From positions 1-64,000 of the forward strand of contig CASICK010000002.1 of the NCBI GenBank assembly GCA_949373155.1: a DNA stretch of 64,000 nucleotides, given 5' to 3'. Source of the DNA: an uncultured Synechococcus sp. Its GTDB lineage: Bacteria > Cyanobacteriota > Cyanobacteriia > PCC-6307 > Cyanobiaceae. The translations under genes and the position numbers were made by a program. The first letter of the stretch is position 1. Every line of letters starts with the position of its first letter. The notes beneath the pieces are model-generated. The model had not been told where the DNA came from. It made no database searches and worked only from the letters and a program-made list of their open reading frames with translations. Below, one piece after another: positions 8,043 through 19,855 of the stretch.

Positions 8043-9388
8043 GGCAAGAGCCCGTCTCGCCTGGGCCTACTTGGCGGCTGTGGCCAATCTGCAATCAGGC
8101 GTTGCATGTTGGTATCGCTGCGGACAAGGCGCCGCATGAGGGTTGTCGGTGCTGGATTGCTCCGCCGCCCTCGACCGCGTTGATCGACCAGCCAGCGTGC
8201 TGTGAGCCGGCCTGTCCTGCGCGTTGTGTGCACAGCGAGAGCTGCCTGGGCTACGGCGACGGGCGCAGCTGGACCGAGGCTTAAGCCCCCGGAAAAGGGG
8301 GCGGCGATGAGCAACAGCTGTCGAAGTCCCGAGAGTGCCAGCTGAAGTCCCAGTTGGACGCCTCCCAACATGGCGTTATGCCCCGATAGCCGTTGCATGA
8401 GCCTTCGTGCTGCTGGTCCTCCCATCGGCAGGTCATAGAGCTTGCAGAGCTGCACCACTAGGGCGGTATCGCAGGCCAAGCCTCCGGCTAGATCGAGTAA
8501 CACCAGGGGATTGGCCGCAACCCCTGTGGCCTTGAGCGCTGCGTAGCGGCCGATGAGGCCTTGCGCATCTTGTCGTCGGCGCTCCAGTCGCCCTCGTTCC
8601 AGTTGTTGTTGGAGCCGTTCTGCTTGCCGGAGCGCATTTAACGCCAACAGGGCTTGGCCTTGCTCTTGCAGCAGATTGGTCACAGCAGTGCGTAGCAGGT
8701 TCACGACCGCTGGTTGGCGCTCGCTTCGAACCCTGCCATCGGACCGTTGGCAGGCTTTGCGAGGGGCTGCTGCAACCACAATCGGTTGAGGAATCTTTGC
8801 GCGATGGTTGCGATCACACCGCTCCTGGATCCTTTGGCTGATGCTTTGCCGGAGGCTGTCGAGTTGCTCTGGGGGACAACAATCACTGCGGTTCAGCACC
8901 GGAAGGACCGGCTTGCCACTGCTCATCAAGGTCTCCAAGGCATCGAGCTCAACCCTGCTGATGTCGGCATCCAACACAAGCAGTACAAGATCGGACTGCA
9001 GGGCCACCCGAGCTGCCAGTCGCGCACGCGCCGCTGCTGCAACCTCATCGATTCCTGGTGTGTCGACGAGTTCGATCGTATTGAGACCAGAAATGGAGAT
9101 CGTCCAAGGCAAAGCTTGTTGCTGTCTGGTGCAGCCGTGAGCTACATCAGTGGCCAGGAGTTCTTGGCCGATCAGGGCATTGACGAGGCTTGATTTCCCC
9201 ACTCCCACGCGGCCGAACACGGCGACGCGCAGGCTGCGATTCGACAAGCGGTCCAATTGCAGGTCCAAGCTCCTGAGCGAACCAGCCAACACGGTTTGTT
9301 CTCGGCGATTGAGCTGGAGTTGAGATCTCCAGGTTTGCAGCAGTGAGAGGCACCGCTCCGTGGTGGATGGAGGCGAGGACGCCGTCAT
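8039..9388 (-). CDS. Dynamin/Era-like GTPase with DUF697-type C-terminal region
   Basis: The N-terminal GTPase domain has G1 GRVGVGKSS (about 59-67), G3 DTPGID and G4 NRSD, followed by helical segments and a hydrophobic C-terminal part (VAANPLVLLDLAGGLACDTA, then YDLPMGG) like YcjF/DUF697 proteins. It is probably membrane-associated; its target is unknown. The frame opens at 9421, but the ATG at 9388 overlaps the stop of the upstream gene (ATGA), so coupling favours this start (449 aa). The C-terminal stop overlaps nadD the same way, placing this gene inside a tightly packed operon. Confidence 0.85.
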   Translation of the reverse strand: MTASSPPSTTERCLSLLQTWRSQLQLNRREQTVLAGSLRSLDLQLDRLSNRSLRVAVFGRVGVGKSSLVNALIGQELLATDVAHGCTRQQQALPWTISISGLNTIELVDTPGIDEVAAAARARLAARVALQSDLVLLVLDADISRVELDALETLMSSGKPVLPVLNRSDCCPPEQLDSLRQSISQRIQERCDRNHRAKIPQPIVVAAAPRKACQRSDGRVRSERQPAVVNLLRTAVTNLLQEQGQALLALNALRQAERLQQQLERGRLERRRQDAQGLIGRYAALKATGVAANPLVLLDLAGGLACDTALVVQLCKLYDLPMGGPAARRLMQRLSGHNAMLGGVQLGLQLALSGLRQLLLIAAPFSGGLSLGPAAPVAVAQAALAVHTTRRTGRLTARWLVDQRGRGRRSNPAPTTLMRRLVRSDTNMQRLIADWPQPPSRPRRDGLLP

Positions 9389-10398
9389 GACGACCCATTG
9401 GCTCCCGCTGACTTGCGCCACCAGCCAGCGAGCACGGCCAGAACCGCATCAGGGCCAATGACGCCAACAAACCCTCCGAATTCGTCCACCACAACCCTGA
9501 CCCCGCTGTTGTCGCGACGAAAGGCCGTGAGCAGTCGATCGGCACGAATCATTTCAGGCACAAATTCAACGGGCTCGCTCAGATCTGCTGGGGTGAGTTG
9601 GCCTTGATTTTGAACGAGTGCCGCCAGCAATCGATCCCGACTTGCGACACCCAAAACCTTATCCACAGCATCACCTAGGACGACCCACCATTGGGCTTCG
9701 TTTTCGAGTAGTGCAGACCTCAGCTGCATCAACGAGCTCGCGCCGTCCAGAGTTGGAGCAGCAACCCTTGGTGTCATCAAATCCCGCGCGGTGAGGTCGT
9801 TGAGCTGAAACACCTTGGCGATCATCGCCGCTTCATCTGCTTCGATTTGGCCGGTTTGGGATCCCATCCGGGCCAGCAGTCGAATCTCCTCTTCATCAGT
9901 GTTGAGTTCGCTTTCCTGAGTAATGGCCGGCAGCAGTCTCTCCAGCAGAAGGACGAGCGGACGCATCAGAACGCCAAGCAGGTGCAAGACCGGTGCACTA
10001 GCGAGGGAGACAGAAAGCGCTAGTCGGGTGCCGATCGCCTTAGGGAGGATCTCCCCCAAAAGAATCACCAGAACGGTGAGACCAATCGAGAACAGAGGAA
10101 GAGCCACAGCGCTGATCCCCTGTTCTTCGAATAGCCAAGCGGCGTAGCCACCCAGCATCAAGCTGCCGAAAATATTGAAGCCGTTATTTGCAATTACCAG
10201 CACCGAAAGGGTTCGGCCAAGTCGCTGACGGAGCTGGGCCAATCTCCGCGCACCGGCAACCGGTTTGGATCGACCCGCGAGTTCAAGAACGTGAACAGGG
10301 TTGACGGAGAGCAGAGCCGCCTCAACGCCTGAACACAAGGCCGATCCGGTGAGGACTACGACCACCAGCAGAATCAGGATCAGCAGGTCGTGAGTCAT
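9385..10398 (-). CDS. CNNM/CorC-type transporter-like membrane protein with CBS domains
   Basis: Three to four N-terminal membrane segments (LLILILLVVVVLTGSALCSG, then VLVIANNGFNIFGSLMLGGY) form a DUF21/CNNM domain, including the conserved GEILPKAIGTR motif. A cytoplasmic CBS pair follows from about residue 195 (AKVFQLNDLTARDLMTPR). The family includes Mg2+/Co2+ efflux or transport factors. At 337 residues it lacks the usual C-terminal CorC_HlyC domain. It is the first gene of the CNNM-GTPase-nadD-nadE run and is divergent from pepP with only about 50 bp between the starts. Confidence 0.88.
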   Translation of the reverse strand: MTHDLLILILLVVVVLTGSALCSGVEAALLSVNPVHVLELAGRSKPVAGARRLAQLRQRLGRTLSVLVIANNGFNIFGSLMLGGYAAWLFEEQGISAVALPLFSIGLTVLVILLGEILPKAIGTRLALSVSLASAPVLHLLGVLMRPLVLLLERLLPAITQESELNTDEEEIRLLARMGSQTGQIEADEAAMIAKVFQLNDLTARDLMTPRVAAPTLDGASSLMQLRSALLENEAQWWVVLGDAVDKVLGVASRDRLLAALVQNQGQLTPADLSEPVEFVPEMIRADRLLTAFRRDNSGVRVVVDEFGGFVGVIGPDAVLAVLAGWWRKSAGANGSS

Positions 10399-10451
10399 GC
10401 CTGGATGCTTTGCCTGCCATCCTGACGTTTATCTGGTGCACTGTCTCCGTC

Positions 10452-11789
10452 GTGGTTCATAGTTCGCTTCCAATTGATGCTCATGGCTACGCCGAGCGGC
10501 GTGAGCGGTTCATGGCCCATCTTGGCGGTGCGGCTGCTGTGATTCCAGCGGCAACCCTGGTGACACACCATGCCGACTGTGAGTGGCCCTTTCGTCAGAA
10601 CAGCGACTTTTGGTATCTCACAGGGTTTGATGAGCCGGATGCCGTCGCCCTGTTTTTGCCGCATCGGCCTGAAGGCGAGCGCTACGTGTTGTTTGTGAAT
10701 CCCCGTGAGCCCGGAGCCGAGGTATGGACAGGACGGCGTTGGGGGACAGAGGGTGCTGTGGATCAGTTCGGCGCTGATGTGGCCCATCCGCGCTCTGAAT
10801 TGGCCACACATCTGCGTGGCTACCTAAAAGATGCTGAGGGCATCGCCTTCCGCACCGGACATCACCCGGCGGTTGAGTCCGTGGTGCTCGAGGTTTGGGC
10901 TGAACAATTGGATCGCGTGTCGCGACGGGGAGCCGCGGCTCTTGGGCTGGTGGCGCCCTGCCCGGTGTTGCACGAACTTCGCTTGCGCAAAGATCCAGCT
11001 GAGCTCGATCGGATGCGTGAGGCGTGCCGCATCTCAGCCGAGGCTCATGAGGTGGCGCGTGCAGCCGTAAAGCCTGGGATGCGTGAGCGACAGGTGCAAG
11101 CCCTCATCGAGTTTCACTTCCTTGATCAAGGGGCAAGGGGCCCTGCCTATGGCTCAATCGTTGCAGGAGGTGATAACGCTTGCGTCTTGCATTACATCGA
11201 TAATCAAGACTTGCTCAAAGACGGTGATCTGTTGCTGATTGATGCCGGGTGCTCAATCGGTGATTACTACAACGGAGATATCACCCGCACCTTTCCCGTG
11301 AATGGCCGTTTCAGCGGTGAACAGCGAGCTCTCTATGAACTTGTTCTGAGTGCTCAGGAGTCGGCCATTGCCACCGTCAGGCCTGGAGGAACGGCTGAGG
11401 AGGTGCATCAAACCGCTTTACGACGACTTGTGGATGGTTTGCTGGATCTGGGGCTTTTAACTGGGGAAGCAGACGGCATCATCGAGCAGGGTGCCTATCG
11501 CCATCTTTATATGCACCGCACCGGTCACTGGCTTGGTTTGGATGTGCACGACGTTGGTGCTTACAGGCTTGGTGAGCATCACGTGGAGCTTGATCCAGGC
11601 ATGGTGCTCACGGTGGAACCGGGCCTCTATATCAGCGACCGGCTACCGGTTCCGGATGGTCAGCCTGAAATCGCAGAACGCTGGAAAGGAATTGGTATTC
11701 GCATTGAAGATGATGTGGCCGTTCTCAAGGATGGCTACGAGGTCTTAACGGCTAAGGCTTTGAAGGATGTTGCCTCGATGGAGCGTTGA
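10452..11789 (+). CDS. pepP: Xaa-Pro aminopeptidase P
   Basis: This is an M24 metallopeptidase that removes N-terminal residues preceding proline. The N-terminal domain carries NSDFWYLTGFDEPDA. The pita-bread catalytic domain has dinuclear metal ligands in LLIDAGCSIGDYYNGDITRT (two Asp), HRTGHWLGLDVHD (His), VEPGLYI (Glu) and IRIEDDV (Glu). The frame opens with TTG at 10410, but the GTG at 10452 gives 445 residues, the usual length, and removes an odd leader. Divergent from the CNNM gene. Confidence 0.92.
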   Translation: MVHSSLPIDAHGYAERRERFMAHLGGAAAVIPAATLVTHHADCEWPFRQNSDFWYLTGFDEPDAVALFLPHRPEGERYVLFVNPREPGAEVWTGRRWGTEGAVDQFGADVAHPRSELATHLRGYLKDAEGIAFRTGHHPAVESVVLEVWAEQLDRVSRRGAAALGLVAPCPVLHELRLRKDPAELDRMREACRISAEAHEVARAAVKPGMRERQVQALIEFHFLDQGARGPAYGSIVAGGDNACVLHYIDNQDLLKDGDLLLIDAGCSIGDYYNGDITRTFPVNGRFSGEQRALYELVLSAQESAIATVRPGGTAEEVHQTALRRLVDGLLDLGLLTGEADGIIEQGAYRHLYMHRTGHWLGLDVHDVGAYRLGEHHVELDPGMVLTVEPGLYISDRLPVPDGQPEIAERWKGIGIRIEDDVAVLKDGYEVLTAKALKDVASMER

Positions 11790-11795
11790 AGACAT

Positions 11796-11981
11796 TCAGC
11801 TCACCACTTGCAGGGAGATCAAGACCAAATCAACGGACAAGATCATCAGGCCGATCGGGATGAGAACGCCGCTACGAATCGCTGAATCGTTGTCGCGGTC
11901 AGATGCCTCGTGCAGTTCGTTTATTGCCTTGGTTTCCGGCAACCTCAGCTGCTTGGAGGCCGATAAGGACGACCGCTCCAA
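11796..11981 (-). CDS. Small predicted tail-anchored membrane protein (61 aa)
   Basis: The first 37 residues are polar; the C-terminus is a hydrophobic helix (SGVLIPIGLMILSVDLVLIS), so the product would be tail-anchored. It lies between pepP (convergent) and the HAD gene on the same strand. I do not recognise a family. The clean single-helix topology makes it more likely real than a shadow. Confidence 0.5.
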   Translation of the reverse strand: MERSSLSASKQLRLPETKAINELHEASDRDNDSAIRSGVLIPIGLMILSVDLVLISLQVVS

Positions 11982-12005
11982 GACGCAAGGGCCAGTCTTT
12001 GCGGA

Positions 12006-12827
12006 TCAAATTTGATTGGGATCCCAGTTGAGTGCCGCCTTGGTATCGGTAAAGATCACCTCTGCTCCTGCGGCTCGTAAATTCTCTTCGTAGTGCGCTC
12101 GTGCCTCAGATCGCCCTGGGCTCTGCAGGTGGGGCGGAACAACAGCCAAGCTCATCCAACGCTGATGCGGGACCTGCTCTCGGGCTCGCATCACTGTGCT
12201 GACGTCAGCCACGGTGTCACCGAGATAGGCAATTGGAGGAGCGTCGGAACCGAAGCTGCGATTCATAAGGGTGCTTGCCAGCCTGATGAGTCCTTCTGGA
12301 TCTGGTTTGTCTGGTGCCTCCCCCATTGCAATGAGGGGAGGGTTTTTCAAGCTGAGACGCTGCTCGAGAAGAAAGCGAGCGGATGGTGGCTCTGCACCGC
12401 TCACAAACCCCCAAAGGATGTCTCGATTCGTCAGGTCTGCAAAAAAGCTTGGATCGACTAGGAGGGGTTCATCGCAAATGAAACCATCCCAAGCGAAGGG
12501 ATCCCCCTCTGGATCGGATCCGAAGTAAAAGCGGCTGAAAATATCGATCAGATCAGCGCGACTTGGCAGGACAGCTGAATTTGAGGAAGAGGCCGTTGGG
12601 GTATCGGTCAGTGAGTGCCTACGGAGAAGCTCAAGACTCGCGTCCCAGTCATTGTTCCAGCGACCTTCTCCTTTCAGTGCATCAATCGTCTCGTGGCCAG
12701 GCTCCCACCCGCAGTAGTGACGCACGGTGGCCTGGAGAGCACGGCGATAACTGCCTGCTACATCCCGAATGACGCCATCAATGTCGAAAAGCAGGATTGC
12801 TTGAGGCTTTGATCCTGAGGATTGCAG
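12006..12827 (-). CDS. HAD-superfamily hydrolase (subfamily IA, cyanobacterial type)
   Basis: The nucleophile motif LLFDIDGVIRD is encoded at about 12750-12795, upstream of the first conventional start (GTG at 12725), so the functional gene must begin earlier. The frame is open back to a TGA at 12840-12842. No ATG, GTG or TTG lies between that stop and the motif; CTG at 12827 is the most plausible start and gives 273 residues. Other HAD motifs are the motif II Thr/Ser region and the acidic pair in PPIAYLGDTVADVSTVM. It is probably a small-molecule phosphatase of unknown substrate. Either a rare start codon or a lost start explains the structure. Confidence 0.75.
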   Translation of the reverse strand: MQSSGSKPQAILLFDIDGVIRDVAGSYRRALQATVRHYCGWEPGHETIDALKGEGRWNNDWDASLELLRRHSLTDTPTASSSNSAVLPSRADLIDIFSRFYFGSDPEGDPFAWDGFICDEPLLVDPSFFADLTNRDILWGFVSGAEPPSARFLLEQRLSLKNPPLIAMGEAPDKPDPEGLIRLASTLMNRSFGSDAPPIAYLGDTVADVSTVMRAREQVPHQRWMSLAVVPPHLQSPGRSEARAHYEENLRAAGAEVIFTDTKAALNWDPNQI

Positions 12828-12866
12828 GGGGATCTGGCGTCAACAACTGGTAAGTTAGTTCTTTGA

Positions 12867-13451
<585 letters not shown>

Positions 13452-13480
13452 TCGAACGAAGGTTCGTTGTTCAAGCGTCT

Positions 13481-13506
13481 AGCCCCGTTTCGACGGGGCT
13501 TTTTAA
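13481..13506 (+). terminator. Rho-independent terminator of PSRP-3 gene
   Basis: Hairpin AGCCCCG-TTT-CGACGGGGCT is followed by a TTTTTA run, about 30 bp after the PSRP-3 stop codon. Confidence 0.85.
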
Positions 13507-13561
13507 TGCTGTTTTTAATGTTGGATGTTGCAATCAGCTTCGGAAGTAAAATCCAATCCAT

Positions 13562-13588
13562 AAAAAAAGCACCCTTAAAGGGGTGCTT
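13562..13588 (-). terminator. Rho-independent terminator of atpD-atpC
   Basis: Stem AAGCACCC / GGGGTGCTT with loop TTAAA is followed, on the minus strand, by a run of T (the A run at 13562-13568). It lies about 30 bp beyond the atpC stop. Confidence 0.85.
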
Positions 13589-13616
13589 GATTGAGATCGA
13601 TCGTTGTTTTTACAAC

Positions 13617-14024
13617 TTAAGTTGGTTGGCTCGCTTGAGCACGTGCTCTTGCCCGTTCGAAAAGTTGCTGCGCTTTCACTTTTTCAGGAGAGGAAGGCTG
13701 GCCATCTAATTTGGTTACTGCAGTGCGTGCAGATGAAAGATCGCTTTCAGCTGATGTGGAATCGATATTGACGCCAAGTTCAGCTGAATTCACCAGAACG
13801 GTGACGTCATCGGATTCGATCTCTGCGAAGCCACCCATCAAGGCAATGGATTGCCAATCGCTGTTGGTCCGCACTCTAAGAACTCCAATGTCGAGAGCAG
13901 CAAGCAGAGAGACATGACCTGGAAGGATGCCGACTTGGCCGGTTGTGCTGGGGAGGATGACCTCATCAGCCGAGCCATCGAACACACTCTGGTCTGGTGC
14001 CAGAACGCGGAGGGTGAGTGACAT
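13617..14024 (-). CDS. atpC: ATP synthase epsilon subunit
   Basis: AtpC is the CF1 central-stalk subunit that couples rotation to catalysis and inhibits idle ATP hydrolysis. The N-terminal beta-sandwich starts MSLTLRVLAPDQSVFDGSAD and contains ILPSTTGQVGILPGHVSLLA; the C-terminal helical hairpin is Ala/Arg-rich (ERARARAQASQPT). ATG at 14024 gives the canonical 135 residues; the longer open frame reaches into the intergenic hairpin. It is second in the atpD-atpC pair, as in other cyanobacteria where beta and epsilon form a separate operon. Confidence 0.96.
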   Translation of the reverse strand: MSLTLRVLAPDQSVFDGSADEVILPSTTGQVGILPGHVSLLAALDIGVLRVRTNSDWQSIALMGGFAEIESDDVTVLVNSAELGVNIDSTSAESDLSSARTAVTKLDGQPSSPEKVKAQQLFERARARAQASQPT

Positions 14025-14060
14025 GAAAGGAAGGCTGCGGAGAATGGGAAAGCGAATTGC

Positions 14061-14095
14061 TGATCGTGATCGGAGCGCTTGTGCTCCGATCACGA

Positions 14096-14098
<3 letters not shown>
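14061..14098 (-). promoter_or_regulatory. Long perfect hairpin between atpD and atpC
   Basis: A 16-bp perfect inverted repeat (TGATCGTGATCGGAGC / GCTCCGATCACGATCA) with a 6-nt loop includes the atpD stop codon at 14096-14098. No T run follows, so it is not a standard terminator. It could stabilise the upstream mRNA or tune the epsilon:beta ratio (inference). Confidence 0.7.
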
Positions 14099-15664
<1,566 letters not shown>

Positions 15665-15700
15665 TCACTGCTGGTGCTTCACCCACGTACGGACCTAGCT

Positions 15701-15727
15701 TTGGCACTCAACGACCTCGAGTGCTAA
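15701..15727 (+). promoter_or_regulatory. CIRCE operator (HrcA-binding site) upstream of groESL
   Basis: TTGGCACTC-N9-GAGTGCTAA matches the CIRCE consensus TTAGCACTC-N9-GAGTGCTAA with one mismatch. It lies about 52 bp upstream of the groES start, so heat-shock repression by HrcA is expected. Confidence 0.92.
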
Positions 15728-15779
15728 CTCGCATCGTTTGTGTGGCGCCGAGCGCCCTGTCCCTGCTCCTCAAATACTC

Positions 15780-16091
15780 ATGGCAGCTGTTTCCCTCAGC
15801 GTCTCCACCGTTAAGCCTCTTGGAGATCGCGTCTTCGTGAAAATCTCTGAATCCGAGGAGAAGACTTCAGGCGGCATTCTTCTCCCTGATACTGCAAAAG
15901 AGAAGCCTCAAGTTGGCGAAGTTGTCCAGGTTGGTCCTGGTAAGTCCAATGAAGATGGAAGTCGTCAGGCTCCTGAAGTTGGTATTGGCGACAAAGTTCT
16001 TTACAGCAAGTACGCCGGTACTGACATCAAGCTCGGTAGCGACGAGTACGTACTCCTATCCGAGAAAGACATCCTTGCTGTTGTGGGCTGA
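15780..16091 (+). CDS. groES: Co-chaperonin GroES
   Basis: GroES is the 10-kDa lid of the GroEL chamber. It shows [20 protein letters not shown], the mobile loop [14 protein letters not shown], and the C-terminal [16 protein letters not shown] at 15780 gives 103 residues, the cyanobacterial length. It is 69 bp upstream of groEL and downstream of a CIRCE element, so both are controlled together. Confidence 0.97.
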   Translation: MAAVSLSVSTVKPLGDRVFVKISESEEKTSGGILLPDTAKEKPQVGEVVQVGPGKSNEDGSRQAPEVGIGDKVLYSKYAGTDIKLGSDEYVLLSEKDILAVVG

Positions 16092-16151
16092 CCGCAATCC
16101 TTCTGAGTGTTATCTCAGAAACAACTGAATTTTCCTTTTACATCTTTTTAA

Positions 16152-17789
<1,638 letters not shown>

Positions 17790-17813
17790 ACGCTGGTTTC
17801 CGACCATGTTTTC

Positions 17814-17840
17814 AGCCTCCGTTGATACGGGGGCTTTTTT
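17814..17840 (+). terminator. Rho-independent terminator of groESL
   Basis: Stem AGCCTCCGT / ACGGGGGCT with loop TGAT and a following T6 run, 25 bp after the groEL stop. Confidence 0.9.
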
Positions 17841-18049
17841 AATGATTGGGTTGCCAGCAATCCATCTATGTTTTCCTGAACGGGATGAACCCAGAACAAG
17901 GTCATTCATAGGGATCGTGATGTGCCGTGCTGCTTGGACAGACTTGAACATCAGAGTCGACTGATCCAACAAAACTTTTTAAAAATGTTCGTCGTGAACA
18001 GTTTTAGGGAGCTTCAGTTTGCAACGGTATCGACGAATACAGAAATGCC

Positions 18050-19399
18050 TTGCTCTCGTCCCGTCTTCGTCGATTCCTCATCGCCTTATTGGTGGTGCCA
18101 GCGCTTCAGCTGTTAAGTGCTGCCTTCCTTCCTGCCTATGCCGGTGATTCGGCACTTCTGGCGGCAGACAACACCCTGATCCTGACGTCCTCGGCCTTGG
18201 TGTTGTTGATGACGCCTGGTTTGGCGTTTTTCTATGGGGGTTTTGTTCAGTCTCGGAATGTCCTCAACACGATGGCGATGAGCTTCGTGATGATGGGAAT
18301 TGCCACTCTTGTGTGGGTCACTTTTGGGTTCAGTCTGGCGTTCTCCGATGGGGGAGTCTTTCAAGCTGTTGTAGGTAATCCGTTCTCCTTTGCCTTGTTG
18401 GAGAATGTGCCACCCGTTTGGGATGGGCTTGCGATTCCAGGTCTCACCTTTGCTCTATTCCAGGGAATGTTTGCGATCATCACTCCCGCTTTGATCTCGG
18501 GTGCTCTGGTGGAGCGGATCAGTTTCAAGTTTTGGTGTGTGTTCAGCCCGATTTGGTTGTTGCTGGTTTACGCCCCACTCGCCCATATGGTTTGGGGTGG
18601 GGGCTTTCTTGGTAAAGACCTTGATTTCGCCGGTGGAACGGTGGTTCATATCAGTTCTGGGGTTTCGGCCTTGGTGCTTGCTGGGCTGGTGGGATCGCGC
18701 CGTCAGTGGCCTCACTCCGTGCGTCCTCCTCACGATGTCAGTCAGATTCTTCTGGGAACAGGTCTGCTCTGGTTTGGTTGGTTCGGTTTCAACGGTGGAA
18801 GTCAGCTGGCGGTAGCTGGTGCAGAGTTGCCGTTCACAACAACGCACATTTCGGCAGCTGCGGGCTTAGTTGCTTGGTCTTTGATTGAGACCTGGAGGAG
18901 TGGCAAACCCACCGTTGTTGGAATGGCTACAGGTGCTGTTGCGGGCTTGGTTGGTGTGACCCCGGCTGCCGGGTTCGTAACCCCTGGTGCGGGGATGGCA
19001 ATCGGTGCGATTACTTCGTTGTTCTGCTTTGCCTCAGTTCAAGTCAAAGTGAGGCTTCGTTTTGATGATTCTCTCGATACCTATGCGGTTCATGGCGTGG
19101 GTGGCACGATTGGCGCGCTATTAACGGGTGTTTTTGCGAGTTCTGAATTGATTGCTGGGCATCCGGCTGCCAAAGTTCTGATCGAACAGGGAAGGGGTGC
19201 TCTGATCGTTGGGCAACTTCAAGCGGTCTTGGTTGCCTATGGACTGGCAGCTGTTGGCACGTTTTTGATCGCGTTTGTTTTGAGAGGCCTCGGTCTGCGA
19301 TTCCGGGTGACAGAAGAAGCGGAAAATCTGGGAATTGACGTGGAGGAGCACGGAGAGGAGGCCTATGCCGAACGGGTTGGTTCTCCTCAGTTCCACTAA
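18050..19399 (+). CDS. amt: Ammonium transporter (Amt family)
   Basis: This inner-membrane protein has eleven membrane helices after a cleavable leader (FLIALLVVPALQLLSAAFLP, then AYA). Amt markers are LMTPGLAFFYGGFVQSRNVL, the pore His residues in DFAGGTVVHISSGVSALVLA and YAVHGVGGTIGALLTGVF, and the GATAGLVGVTP-like segment. The frame opens at 18008 after a TAG, and TTG at 18050 is the only usable start before the signal peptide. It probably supplies ammonium for growth. A GTA-N8-TAC sequence overlaps the upstream region, but its position does not fit a standard NtcA promoter. Confidence 0.94.
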   Translation: MLSSRLRRFLIALLVVPALQLLSAAFLPAYAGDSALLAADNTLILTSSALVLLMTPGLAFFYGGFVQSRNVLNTMAMSFVMMGIATLVWVTFGFSLAFSDGGVFQAVVGNPFSFALLENVPPVWDGLAIPGLTFALFQGMFAIITPALISGALVERISFKFWCVFSPIWLLLVYAPLAHMVWGGGFLGKDLDFAGGTVVHISSGVSALVLAGLVGSRRQWPHSVRPPHDVSQILLGTGLLWFGWFGFNGGSQLAVAGAELPFTTTHISAAAGLVAWSLIETWRSGKPTVVGMATGAVAGLVGVTPAAGFVTPGAGMAIGAITSLFCFASVQVKVRLRFDDSLDTYAVHGVGGTIGALLTGVFASSELIAGHPAAKVLIEQGRGALIVGQLQAVLVAYGLAAVGTFLIAFVLRGLGLRFRVTEEAENLGIDVEEHGEEAYAERVGSPQFH

Positions 19400-19611
19400 A
19401 ACGGGTATAACAGCTGTTTTTGGATACATTGAATAATGATGTCCATGGCGTTTGCTATAGGCATCATTAACTTCTTGAAAAATCTTAGGCGCAGACTAAT
19501 AAAAAGCAAGAATGAATATAACTGGAATCAAGCTGAATTTGTTCGTTCTATTTCGTTCTATAAATCTCAATTCAAGCGTTTATGAAAGATAATTGGTCGT
19601 ATGAATCCGAT

Positions 19612-19842
19612 TTAGCTCAGCCAGCCTGCGCTCAGAACCACAGCTAGTGCCAGGAAAAACGAAAGTGTTGTCCAGGTAATTCGATTCAGGGTTGCTTCTG
19701 CACTACTAGAACTGGTGAACGATGAACTTCCACTTGCCGCAATCCCTCCCATTCCATTCCCTTGGGGACTATGCAAGAGAACAAGAAGAATCAGAACGGC
19801 GCCACTGCCGATCCAAACCCAAGAGAGAACAGTCGTAAGCAT
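19612..19842 (-). CDS. secG: Preprotein translocase subunit SecG
   Basis: This 76-residue membrane protein has two helices (TVLSWVWIGSGAVLILLVLL and the C-terminal TTLSFFLALAVVLSAGW) flanking a Gly/Ser-rich loop with HSPQGNGMGGI, the SecG signature (HxxKGxGxG-like). It assists SecYE in protein export to the periplasm or thylakoid lumen. It is 13 bp downstream of gpmI on the same strand, an arrangement conserved in cyanobacteria to my knowledge. Confidence 0.93.
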   Translation of the reverse strand: MLTTVLSWVWIGSGAVLILLVLLHSPQGNGMGGIAASGSSSFTSSSSAEATLNRITWTTLSFFLALAVVLSAGWLS

Positions 19843-19855
19843 TGTTTGATCTTAC

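Noticed and set aside
18027..18040. GTA-N8-TAC (NtcA consensus) upstream of amt
   Set aside because: Only 10 bp before the TTG start, with no room for a downstream -10 element and start site. A 6-base pattern like this is expected by chance more than ten times in 64 kb.
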